From: JAKEGK01 sp036507695
Lineage (GTDB): Bacteria > Pseudomonadota > Gammaproteobacteria > SZUA-152
Assembly: GCA_036507695.1 (NCBI GenBank)
Contig: DATCIR010000313.1
Location: forward strand, 1 to 5,015
Length of the DNA: 5,015 nt
Direction: 5' to 3'
Made by a program: the position numbers and the translations under genes. This document shows, in pieces, positions 1 through 5,015 of this stretch; position 1 is the first letter of the stretch, and every line of letters starts with the position of its first letter. Below the pieces are notes generated by a model. That model saw only the letters and a list, made by a program, of their open reading frames with translations, did no database searches and was not told where the DNA came from.

Positions 1-202
1 TTACCTCATCGCCAACTTTGGCAGGAACAGGCAAATCCCCGTTGACTTGGAAGATATTCCGTTTGTTACCCAGTACTTTTTGCAAAACCGCTGAACCGCA
101 GCCTTTGTTGGCCGCGCACTGGCCGCACACTGATTGACGTTGTACTTCAACCCAGGTGGCTTTTTTATCCACGGCGACAACAATAGCGTGCTCTTCGAGC
201 AT
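1..202 (-). CDS. rseC: RseC/MucC-family membrane protein, N-terminal part (truncated by window edge)
   Basis: The minus-strand frame beginning ATG at 202-200 stays open to the window edge and gives 67 residues starting MLEEHAIVVAVDKKATWVEV. It carries a cysteine cluster, CGQCAANKGCGS at residues 26-37 (C-x2-C-x5-C), which matches the N-terminal cysteine motif of RseC (E. coli has CSSCASRAGCGS). In the family this cytoplasmic domain precedes two membrane helices, which would lie beyond position 1 and cannot be seen here. RseC is an inner-membrane protein encoded with rpoE-rseA-rseB; a positive effect on sigma-E and a link to SoxR-reducing Rsx functions have been proposed, but its biochemistry is poorly settled. 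AAGG at 213-210 lies 7 nt before the ATG, and the start is 12 bp after the rseB stop, so it is very likely co-transcribed. An open frame over the same bases in another register (1-183) is a shadow. Confidence 0.93.
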   Translation of the reverse strand, partial: MLEEHAIVVAVDKKATWVEVQRQSVCGQCAANKGCGSAVLQKVLGNKRNIFQVNGDLPVPAKVGDEV

Positions 203-214
203 TAATTTACCTTA

Positions 215-1177
215 TTATTGACTTGAAATAGATTCAGCGATCATTTGCACAGTTTGCTGCGGAACTTCACCGACAACCGTAACATGATAGTCTGTCAACA
301 ATGAACCGAACACGTTCACCGCCCCCATACTTGACGCACCAAGCAGGTTGTTATTTTGTGCGTTGAAATGCTCGATATAGATTGATATTGACGCCAAGCC
401 ATCGGAAACCATCATATAATCAACAGGCTGACTTCGGCTTGGTATTTTTTGTTTGGAACGATCGGTCACCACAAAACCGTCCGGCATATGGGCAATTTTC
501 CAATTATTGGACGTCTGCTCTGTTTGGCCCCCGGTCTTTTCCCGGCCATTATGCCAGGTATAACTCTCGCCGTTGACCGCGGGTTGCAACATTGAGTCCG
601 GTATCGTGTCAACCACAGCCACTTCAATAAACATAAGTTGTTCGAGCAGTGAACCATCCGTGGCAAGCAATTCAGACTTCAATAACAAACCGCTGTTATC
701 ATCAATCCAAAATCGATACCCATAGCGAAAGCCATCTTTGGGGCGAATAGTGACAATCGTTGATTCGCGTTCGGCGATACGGCCCTTACCATCCGCAATG
801 AATTCATATTGCCCGGCGAAATCCCCAAAGTTTTTGGTAAGCCGGGACAACAAATGATTGTTAAACCGGCGTTCACCCACCACCACAGAGCGGGAATCCG
901 GCAAATAACAGGTAACGACGTCGTTATTACGGATAACCTCACGCGCCTCCCCGCTCAAGTGAACAAGACGCTGGACTTCTCCGGATTTGGTATGCTTATG
1001 AATGAGTTTTAATGATTCCACCTGGCCGCCATGGGTGTAAACCAGGGTGCCATGATAATTCAGGCTCTTTAAGGCTGAACTCATTTTATTAAGAAGACTG
1101 AGTGCCGGGGCAATATCCTGGTCAGCTCCGGCACTGGTAAAGAGAACCAAACTGAATAGAAAAACAATTAGCTTCAC
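215..1177 (-). CDS. rseB: Sigma-E factor regulatory protein RseB (MucB-like), periplasmic
   Basis: The product is 320 residues, close to the 318 of E. coli RseB. It begins with a typical Sec signal peptide: MK, a hydrophobic stretch LIVFLFSLVLF, and a likely signal peptidase I site after AGA at residue 18. The mature part has the MucB/RseB layout: an N-terminal LolA-like lipid-sensing domain of about 180 residues with the family-typical RIAERES and FRYGYRFWIDDNSGLLLKSELL-type segment, then a smaller C-terminal domain to the end. RseB binds the periplasmic part of RseA and shields it from DegS-type cleavage; off-pathway lipopolysaccharide or lipoprotein signals release it. The start is GTG at 1177-1175, overlapping the rseA stop as GTGA, with AGG about 7 nt upstream inside rseA, which points to translational coupling. 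Tandem TAA TAA stops end the gene. Confidence 0.95.
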   Translation of the reverse strand: MKLIVFLFSLVLFTSAGADQDIAPALSLLNKMSSALKSLNYHGTLVYTHGGQVESLKLIHKHTKSGEVQRLVHLSGEAREVIRNNDVVTCYLPDSRSVVVGERRFNNHLLSRLTKNFGDFAGQYEFIADGKGRIAERESTIVTIRPKDGFRYGYRFWIDDNSGLLLKSELLATDGSLLEQLMFIEVAVVDTIPDSMLQPAVNGESYTWHNGREKTGGQTEQTSNNWKIAHMPDGFVVTDRSKQKIPSRSQPVDYMMVSDGLASISIYIEHFNAQNNNLLGASSMGAVNVFGSLLTDYHVTVVGEVPQQTVQMIAESISSQ

Positions 1178-1866
1178 TGCTTAACCTGATCTACATTAAT
1201 TTTTTGCTGGGAGGAAGATGCGATTCGCGCGGAAGAGATAATATCGTGAACTCCGGCGCCGGCCGCATATTGAGAATGATTAACGATGTACTGGTGAAGT
1301 TGCGCATCAAATTTCCGCAATGGGTTCATTTGTGCAATCGGCTGCTGCTGAACCGCGGTGGATGCGGTGGAATAGCCGGTTGACGGCTTGGAGGTAATCA
1401 CAGGCTGCATGTTGGCAGCAACGGGGTTTTCTTTTGCCATTCGGACAAACTCACTGTTATCCGGCATCGTCGTCGCCACCTGCTCCGGCGCTTCGCTGTA
1501 TTTTGTTTGCACCGCAACAACCGCAATCGTCGCCACCGACGCAGCAATAGCAAAACCGGCGACCTTCCTGGTTAAGGCGGCCTGGGAGCTTGACTTACTT
1601 GATGATCGTGCGGTTGGTGCGAATGTTGGTGCGAATACAGCAGGTTCGGATTCAATGGCGGACATGATACGGCGGGCAAAGTCCCATTTTATGTCCGGTG
1701 GCAACTGATTCCGGATTGAGTCACTGATCATTTGGTAGCGTTCAAAACAGGATTTTAACGCCTCGTCCTTGTTAAGGGTGCTTATGAGTTGTTCGCAATT
1801 TTCGCGAGTCAACTCATTGTCAATGAACGCCGATACTTGTTCGCCTTTTTCCGTTGCTGTTGTCAT
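1174..1866 (-). CDS. rseA: Anti-sigma-E factor RseA (MucA-like), single-pass inner-membrane protein
   Basis: The product is 230 residues, slightly longer than E. coli RseA (216). The N-terminal cytoplasmic domain has the family opening EQVSAFIDNELTRE (9-22) followed by helices ending near residue 72; this part binds and inhibits RpoE. A Ser/Ala/Pro-rich linker (about 75-98) leads to one transmembrane helix at about 102-120, rich in small residues (GFAIAASVATIAVVAV) and preceded by RK, giving a cytoplasm-in topology suited to RseP-type intramembrane cleavage. The periplasmic part is Gln/Ser/Thr-rich and ends with a MucA-like segment (LHQYIVNHSQYAAGAGVHDIISSARIAS) that probably contacts RseB. 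The ATG at 1866 lies 41 bp after the rpoE stop, with only a weak ribosome site (GAAG very close, CAGGG further upstream). Its stop overlaps the rseB GTG. The linker contains a 12-bp tandem duplication (FAPTFAPT). Confidence 0.94.
   Translation of the reverse strand: MTTATEKGEQVSAFIDNELTRENCEQLISTLNKDEALKSCFERYQMISDSIRNQLPPDIKWDFARRIMSAIESEPAVFAPTFAPTARSSSKSSSQAALTRKVAGFAIAASVATIAVVAVQTKYSEAPEQVATTMPDNSEFVRMAKENPVAANMQPVITSKPSTGYSTASTAVQQQPIAQMNPLRKFDAQLHQYIVNHSQYAAGAGVHDIISSARIASSSQQKINVDQVKQ
1613..1636 (-). repeat. 12-bp perfect tandem duplication in rseA linker
   Basis: GTTGGTGCGAAT (plus strand) occurs twice in direct succession at 1613-1624 and 1625-1636. Read on the coding strand it encodes FAPT-FAPT in the linker between the sigma-binding domain and the membrane helix of RseA. 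Gain or loss of a unit would stay in frame and change the linker by four residues. Confidence 0.9.
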
Positions 1867-1907
1867 TGCTTCAATACCCTGGTTTCATTACTCTGCATGA
1901 TGTCACA

Positions 1908-2483
1908 TCACCCGATTAGCGGCTGAAGTGTTTTGTCAATTGCTTCCCGAGCGCGGAAAATCCGGGACCTTACGGTGCCCACTGGACAATCCATTGCTAC
2001 GGCAATCTCTTCGTAACTTAAACCCTCTATCTCGCGCAGTGTTATTGCTATTCGCAAGTCCTCCGGGAGATTTTCTATGGTACGAAATACAGTTTCCTGG
2101 ATTTCGTCCCGCCTGAGCATACTTTCAGGCGTTGCATATTCCTTTAATGCCGATTCACCTTCAAACTGTTCCGCATCCTGTGCTTCGATATCGACATTCG
2201 GTAACCTGCGGCCCTGTGCTACCAGATAATTCTTTGCGGTATTAATCGCTATACGGTACATCCAGGTATAAAAAGCGCTGTCACCTCTAAATTTCGGCAA
2301 CGCACGATAAGCCTTTATAAAGGCTTCCTGGGCAACGTCGTAAACTTCCTGCTGATCTTTGACATAACGAGAAATTAACTTGACGACCTTATGCTGGTAT
2401 TTGCGCACAAGAATATCAAATGCTGACTTATCCCCTCGTTGTATTCGCTCGACGAGCGCCTGATCCACGTTTCTTTCGGCCAT
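1908..2483 (-). CDS. rpoE: RNA polymerase sigma factor RpoE (sigma-E/AlgU), ECF family
   Basis: The product is 191 residues from the chosen ATG, the same length as E. coli RpoE and aligning with it from the first residue (MAERNVDQALVERI against MSEQLTDQVLVERV). Sigma region 2 covers about residues 20-92, with QEAFIKAYRAL, FRGDSAFYTW and YRIAINTAKNYLVAQGRR nearly identical to RpoE. Sigma region 4 covers about 125-183, with LPEDLRIAITLREIEGLSYEE and the -35-recognition segment CPVGTVRSRIFRAREAI. It directs RNA polymerase to envelope-stress promoters and is held inactive by RseA, encoded next. The frame could also start at TTG 2492, but AAGGGG at 2500-2495 is only 2 nt from that TTG and 11 nt from the ATG, and homology favours the ATG. 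The start lies in the loop of a predicted hairpin, and a sigma-E-like promoter lies about 50 bp upstream. Confidence 0.98.
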   Translation of the reverse strand: MAERNVDQALVERIQRGDKSAFDILVRKYQHKVVKLISRYVKDQQEVYDVAQEAFIKAYRALPKFRGDSAFYTWMYRIAINTAKNYLVAQGRRLPNVDIEAQDAEQFEGESALKEYATPESMLRRDEIQETVFRTIENLPEDLRIAITLREIEGLSYEEIAVAMDCPVGTVRSRIFRAREAIDKTLQPLIG

Positions 2484-2566
2484 GCGGGCCAAAACCCCTT
2501 ATATAGCAAGGCGTACTTCCTGTGCCTTAGTTTCCTAGACAATACGATCATAAGATAGTTCGCCAC
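2375..2566 (-). CDS. Possible leader ORF overlapping rpoE out of frame (RseD-like position)
   Basis: A 63-codon frame starts GTG at 2566 and ends TAA at 2377-2375, overlapping the first 109 bp of rpoE in another frame. It is preceded by a perfect AGGAGG (2580-2575) with 8 nt spacing, better than any other ribosome site in the window. The predicted peptide begins MANYLMIVLSRKLRHRKYALL and is basic and aromatic-rich; I recognise no domain. E. coli has a leader ORF, rseD, upstream of rpoE that is translationally coupled to it; the position here is similar, but I claim no sequence homology. The sigma-E promoter lies inside this ORF, so only transcripts from further upstream would carry its start. 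A second GTG two bases earlier (2568) would give only a 6-codon peptide ending TGA. It may be an accidental frame. Confidence 0.35.
   Translation of the reverse strand: MANYLMIVLSRKLRHRKYALLYKGFWPAWPKETWIRRSSSEYNEGISQHLIFLCANTSIRSSS
2474..2494 (-). promoter_or_regulatory. Hairpin enclosing the rpoE start codon
   Basis: On the coding strand UUUUGGCC (2494-2487) pairs with GGCCGAAA (2481-2474) around the loop CGCAU, giving an 8-bp stem with one U-G wobble. The A and U of the AUG are in the loop and its G closes the stem. The Shine-Dalgarno AAGGGG (2500-2495) abuts the 5' foot of the stem. Such a structure could hinder initiation, or shorten the effective distance between ribosome site and start. 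The pairing is seen directly; the function is inferred. Confidence 0.5.
2535..2562 (-). promoter_or_regulatory. Candidate sigma-E (RpoE/AlgU) promoter upstream of rpoE
   Basis: The minus strand reads CGAACTA (2562-2556), a 15-bp spacer, then GTCTAG (2540-2535). The published E. coli sigma-E consensus is close to GGAACTT, a spacer of about 15-17 bp, and GTCTAA, so the GAACT core and five of six -10 bases match at correct spacing and orientation. Initiation would be near 2528-2530, leaving a leader of about 45 nt that still contains the rpoE ribosome site. This fits the positive autoregulation known for rpoE operons. Confidence 0.72.
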
Positions 2567-2578
2567 ACGGGCGTCCTC

Positions 2579-2635
2579 CTAAAAGGACACGTTATCCCAC
2601 TCATCGTCATACGAAAAATCTTCATGATGAGCCAT
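2579..2635 (-). CDS. Possible 18-residue acidic upstream ORF
   Basis: ATG at 2635 opens a short frame encoding MAHHEDFSYDDEWDNVSF and ending in TAG at 2581-2579. The stop shares bases with the AGGAGG that precedes the GTG of the next leader ORF, an arrangement typical of coupled genes. GGGAG lies upstream (2641-2637), but only 1 nt from the ATG, which is too close for a normal ribosome site. An in-frame TAG sits five codons upstream, so the frame cannot be longer. It has seven Asp/Glu among 18 residues and no recognisable family. It may be chance. Confidence 0.2.
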   Translation of the reverse strand: MAHHEDFSYDDEWDNVSF

Positions 2636-2711
2636 ACTCCCGAGCGACTATCTCAGTCACCTGTTTTTATGCTTCCAACCACCCGCCATGCTGCCAGCGG
2701 CGGCTAACCGT

Positions 2712-2725
2712 ATTGTACATACAAT
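2712..2725. promoter_or_regulatory. Palindrome ATTGTA-CA-TACAAT in the rpoE/nadB intergenic region
   Basis: Two perfect 6-bp arms surround a 2-bp centre, the size and symmetry of a dimeric repressor or activator site. It lies about 230 bp upstream of the rpoE ATG and 165 bp upstream of nadB. I cannot assign it to a named regulator. Confidence 0.3.
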
Positions 2726-2776
2726 GCCATCAAGCGCCATGTTTTCGACAACAACGGCTTTTTTCGCCAAGAATTA

Positions 2777-2806
2777 TTCCTAATTGCGCTGATTCGGCGT
2801 TAGAAT
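2777..2806 (+). promoter_or_regulatory. Weak candidate vegetative promoter for nadB
   Basis: TAGAAT at 2801-2806 matches five of six bases of the sigma-70 -10 box. The best upstream partner is TTCCTA at 2777-2782 with an 18-bp spacer, a poor -35. A second possibility is TATAAC at 2840-2845 with TAGCAA 18 bp upstream. Either would drive nadB toward the right. The inverted repeat at 2806-2820 falls on the predicted start site of the first. Confidence 0.3.
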
Positions 2807-2820
2807 GCTACCCTGTAGCA
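2806..2820. promoter_or_regulatory. Inverted repeat TGCTAC-CCT-GTAGCA upstream of nadB, possible operator
   Basis: Perfect 6-bp arms flank a 3-bp centre, directly after the TAGAAT box and about 70 bp before the nadB start. The position suits a repressor site controlling NAD synthesis. It does not obviously resemble an NadR or NrtR box that I can recall, so the regulator is unknown. As RNA, the 3-nt loop hairpin would be small. Confidence 0.35.
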
Positions 2821-2889
2821 ATACGTTAACGAATTACACTATAACAAACAACCAGTTAACTCAAGCAAATTAAAGCTTACTTGATAAAG

Positions 2890-4542
2890 ATGACGCCCAC
2901 TCACAAATATGACGTGGTAATTTTTGGTACGGGAGCGGCCGGTTTGACGCTCGCGCTGCAATTGGATCCCAGGTACCGGATTGCCCTGATCTCGAAGGGC
3001 AATATGCGTTCCGGATGCACCTGGTATGCACAAGGTGGCATATCCGCCGTAATCGATCCTGAAGATTCGGTTGATTCGCACGTTGCCGACACATTAAATG
3101 CCGGTGCGGGTTTGTGCCGGGAATCAATCGTTCGTTATGTTGTGGAACATAGCAAGGAAGAAATCGACTGGTTAATCGGGCTGGGTGTGCCGTTCACGCA
3201 TGTCGAAGAAAACAACGAAAAATCAGCCTATCACCTGACCCGTGAAGGCGGTCACAGCCACCGGCGGGTGATTCACTGCAAAGACGCCACCGGCAATGCA
3301 CTTTCCAGAACCTTAATCGAGCGTGCGAAAGAACATTCGAATATTCATATATTCGAAAACCATATCGCGATCGACCTCATTACCAGCAGCAAGTTGAACC
3401 AACAACCTCAACGCGTACTTGGCGCCTACGTACACAATAAAGCGACGGGGCACACCGAAACCTTCCAAGCCAACAAAATGATACTCGCCAGCGGCGGCGC
3501 CAGCAAAGTCTATCTCTATACCAGCAATCCCGACGAATCCACGGGCGATGGCATCGCCATGGCCTGGCGTGCCGGCTGCCGGATTGCCAATATGGAGTTC
3601 ATCCAGTTTCACCCCACTTGCCTTTATCATCCGCACGCTAAATCGTTTTTGATTTCGGAAGCCGTGCGCGGGGAAGGCGGACATTTGTTATTGCCCGATG
3701 GCACGCGATTCATGCCCAAGGTAGATCCGCGCGCGGAACTGGCGCCGCGCGATATCGTGGCCCGCGCCATCGACCATGAAATGAAAAAACGCGGGTTGGA
3801 TTGTGTTTATCTGGATATCAGCTTCAAGCCGGAAGAATTCATCAAGTCGCATTTTCCCACGATTTACAATCGCTGCCTGACGTTTGGTTTCGACATCACG
3901 AAACAACCCATCCCCGTGGTGCCCGCGGCCCACTATACCTGCGGAGGTATTATTACCAACCAGCATGGCCAAACGGATATCGACGGCTTGTATGCCATCG
4001 GGGAAACCGCTTGCACCGGCATGCATGGCGCGAACCGGATGGCCAGTAACTCGCTGCTGGAATGCCTGGTGTTTGGCGCCGCGGCGGCCCGTCACATCAA
4101 CAGCAGCAAGCCAACTCCAGAACCATTTACGGTATTGCCGGATTGGGATGAAAGCCGGGTCACCAATTCCGATGAGGAAATCGTGGTAGCCCACAACTGG
4201 GATGAACTGCGCAGCTTCATGTGGGACTATGTGGGTATAGTGCGCACCAATAAACGCCTGGAACGGGCCATGCGCCGCGTGAGTTTGTTATCCCGGGAGA
4301 TATTTGAATACTACGGCAACTTCCGCATCACCAACGACCTGATCGAGTTGCGCAACCTGGTTGATGTCGCCGAATTGATTATCCGCAGCGCCATGGCGCG
4401 CAAGGAAAGCCGCGGCTTGCATTATACGCTGGATTACCCGAATCCTGATGAGAGCAGGCCGCCGCAGGATACTATCCTGATCCCGCCAAATTATCGGGAA
4501 CCTGAGAGGCATACCACCGAAGACGTATCCGCAAGCGTCTGA
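2890..4542 (+). CDS. nadB: L-aspartate oxidase NadB
   Basis: The product is 550 residues (E. coli 540) and closely resembles NadB throughout. It is a cytoplasmic FAD enzyme that oxidises L-aspartate to iminoaspartate, which NadA condenses with dihydroxyacetone phosphate to quinolinate in de novo NAD synthesis. Seen in order: the FAD-binding GTGAAG (13-18), YAQGGISAV (46-54), SYHL-type HLTREGGHSHRR (115-126), QFHPT (239-243), RAELAPRDIVARAIDHEMK (from about 281), HYTCGG (348-353) and GANRMASNSLLE (380-391). His241, Arg287, His348 and Arg383 correspond to the catalytic and substrate-binding His244, Arg290, His351 and Arg386 of the E. coli enzyme. A C-terminal helical domain (DYVGIVRTNKRLERAMRR) follows. 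An in-frame TTG at 2881 has AAAG 5 nt upstream, while the ATG at 2890 lacks a well-spaced ribosome site; I chose ATG, and TTG would add three residues. Its 3' end overlaps ygfX on the other strand. Confidence 0.98.
   Translation: MTPTHKYDVVIFGTGAAGLTLALQLDPRYRIALISKGNMRSGCTWYAQGGISAVIDPEDSVDSHVADTLNAGAGLCRESIVRYVVEHSKEEIDWLIGLGVPFTHVEENNEKSAYHLTREGGHSHRRVIHCKDATGNALSRTLIERAKEHSNIHIFENHIAIDLITSSKLNQQPQRVLGAYVHNKATGHTETFQANKMILASGGASKVYLYTSNPDESTGDGIAMAWRAGCRIANMEFIQFHPTCLYHPHAKSFLISEAVRGEGGHLLLPDGTRFMPKVDPRAELAPRDIVARAIDHEMKKRGLDCVYLDISFKPEEFIKSHFPTIYNRCLTFGFDITKQPIPVVPAAHYTCGGIITNQHGQTDIDGLYAIGETACTGMHGANRMASNSLLECLVFGAAAARHINSSKPTPEPFTVLPDWDESRVTNSDEEIVVAHNWDELRSFMWDYVGIVRTNKRLERAMRRVSLLSREIFEYYGNFRITNDLIELRNLVDVAELIIRSAMARKESRGLHYTLDYPNPDESRPPQDTILIPPNYREPERHTTEDVSASV
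3336..3357. repeat. Perfect 9-bp inverted repeat inside nadB
   Basis: TTCGAATAT at 3336-3344 and its exact complement ATATTCGAA at 3349-3357 flank the spacer TCAT. It lies in coding sequence (around residues 149-156, SNIHIFEN) and could form a short AT-rich hairpin on either strand. There is no T-run, so it is not a standard intrinsic terminator. Confidence 0.8.
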
Positions 4543-4975
4543 ATGTATCCGCGTCGATATTGTCGCGCAGTAAAATAATGGCGCGGCGGCGGTTATACCA
4601 GGCTTGATTCTGCAAACGCAGATTAATAACCGCCAATTGCGCGTGCACGTACGATGCAGGTGCCAGTTCCGCATAATGAATTTGTTGATCAGCATCGGTA
4701 AGCAGCCACTGATCGTGCTCATCCCATACGGCCTCAACCAGCGCCGGCCACAGCTTGCTAAACAGCGGACGTGCCGGCATCCATCCCAGCTGAAAAAGAC
4801 TCAGTGCGAAACTCGCCATAATAATTAGCGCAAAAAAAACTTTTGCCGGCCACGGCAGCGCCAGGGGAACCAACAACAGCGCGGCGCCCAGGTGCAGCGC
4901 GCTGATGGCAAGCAACATGAGCCGGGAGGAAATAATCTTAAACCGTAACGGAGTGGCGTATTTTCGTGACGACAT
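4472..4975 (-). CDS. ygfX: YgfX/CptA-family inner-membrane protein
   Basis: The product is 167 residues, somewhat longer than E. coli YgfX (135). Two membrane helices form a hairpin near the N-terminus (about 18-40 and 45-64: LMLLAISALHLGAALLLVPLA and VFFALIIMASFALSLFQLG), followed by a soluble domain with the family pattern: a WDEHDQWLLTD strand, an AVINLRL segment, RRRAIILLRDNIDADTFRRLRIRLRW. In E. coli YgfX is encoded beside SdhE (YgfY), the flavinylation factor for succinate dehydrogenase, and has been described as the toxin-like CptA; that toxin role is debated. The ATG at 4975 has only a weak AGG 9 nt upstream. An in-frame TAA at 5014-5012 bounds the frame; no sdhE can be confirmed in the 40 bases left. 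The C-terminus overlaps the nadB end by 71 bp on the opposite strand. The name rests on motif pattern and context. Confidence 0.75.
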   Translation of the reverse strand: MSSRKYATPLRFKIISSRLMLLAISALHLGAALLLVPLALPWPAKVFFALIIMASFALSLFQLGWMPARPLFSKLWPALVEAVWDEHDQWLLTDADQQIHYAELAPASYVHAQLAVINLRLQNQAWYNRRRAIILLRDNIDADTFRRLRIRLRWYASQVPDNLAGSG

Positions 4976-5015
4976 CAGCCATGCCTGCGTCCATGGGCAC
5001 CATGCGCCCCATTAA

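Noticed and set aside
261..295. GGAACTT followed by GTCTGT on the plus strand inside rseB, resembling a sigma-E promoter for an antisense transcript
   Set aside because: The spacer is 22 bp, outside the 15-17 bp range for sigma-E promoters.
1388..1708. Open frame of 106 codons on the plus strand antisense to rseA
   Set aside because: It lies wholly within a well-supported gene, shows no family resemblance and has no convincing ribosome site.
3313..4194. Long minus-strand open frames (123 and 168 codons) opposite nadB
   Set aside because: They mirror the codon pattern of nadB, have no recognisable domains, and nadB is supported along its entire length.
4288..4737. 149-codon minus-strand frame overlapping ygfX in another register
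   Set aside because: It overlaps both nadB and ygfX; the ygfX frame has membrane helices and family motifs whereas this one has none.
4995..5009. GC-rich hairpin (GGGCGC-ATG-GTGCCC with one wobble) as a terminator before ygfX
   Set aside because: No T-run follows on the minus strand and the stem is only 6 bp.
4976..5015. End of sdhE upstream of ygfX
   Set aside because: SdhE often neighbours YgfX, but only 40 bases remain. A TAA at 5014-5012 and a TGA overlapping the ygfX ATG are both possible stops, and the visible residues do not resemble an SdhE tail.
1..5015. Mobile element, CRISPR array, tRNA/rRNA, toxin-antitoxin or defence island
   Set aside because: No repeats with spacers, transposase motifs, terminal inverted repeats or structured RNA genes were seen; the gene content is conserved housekeeping and stress-response.

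Overview
The window holds a gammaproteobacterial envelope-stress locus and its usual neighbours. On the minus strand lies rpoE-rseA-rseB-rseC: the extracytoplasmic sigma factor sigma-E (AlgU), its membrane anti-sigma factor (MucA-like), the periplasmic co-regulator (MucB-like), and the N-terminal part of the RseC/MucC membrane protein, cut by the left edge. On the plus strand, divergent from rpoE, is nadB (L-aspartate oxidase, NAD biosynthesis). Converging on nadB from the right is a YgfX/CptA-type inner-membrane protein. This order, with nadB back to back with rpoE and a ygfX gene nearby, is familiar from Gammaproteobacteria. The roughly balanced base composition and protein divergence suggest neither an enteric nor Pseudomonas itself, possibly a marine or Cellvibrionales-like lineage; this placement is weak.

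Layout: 1-202 rseC (partial, minus); 215-1177 rseB (minus); 1174-1866 rseA (minus, 4-bp overlap with rseB); 1908-2483 rpoE (minus); 2484-2889 divergent intergenic region; 2890-4542 nadB (plus); 4472-4975 ygfX (minus, tail-to-tail overlap of 71 bp with nadB); 4976-5015 a short gap before whatever lies upstream of ygfX.

The four minus-strand genes look like one operon. Spacings are 41 bp, a 4-bp overlap, and 12 bp. RpoE is held at the membrane by RseA; RseB protects RseA from proteolysis; envelope damage leads to RseA cleavage and RpoE release. A good sigma-E promoter match sits just upstream of rpoE, so the operon probably activates itself.

No mobile element, CRISPR array, tRNA, rRNA or novel system is visible. 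The most interesting part is the rpoE 5' region. It combines a sigma-E-type promoter, a possible leader ORF with a perfect AGGAGG Shine-Dalgarno that runs out of frame into rpoE, an 18-codon acidic upstream ORF whose stop overlaps that Shine-Dalgarno, and a hairpin that places the rpoE start codon in its loop. Together these suggest translational control of rpoE that depends on which promoter is used.
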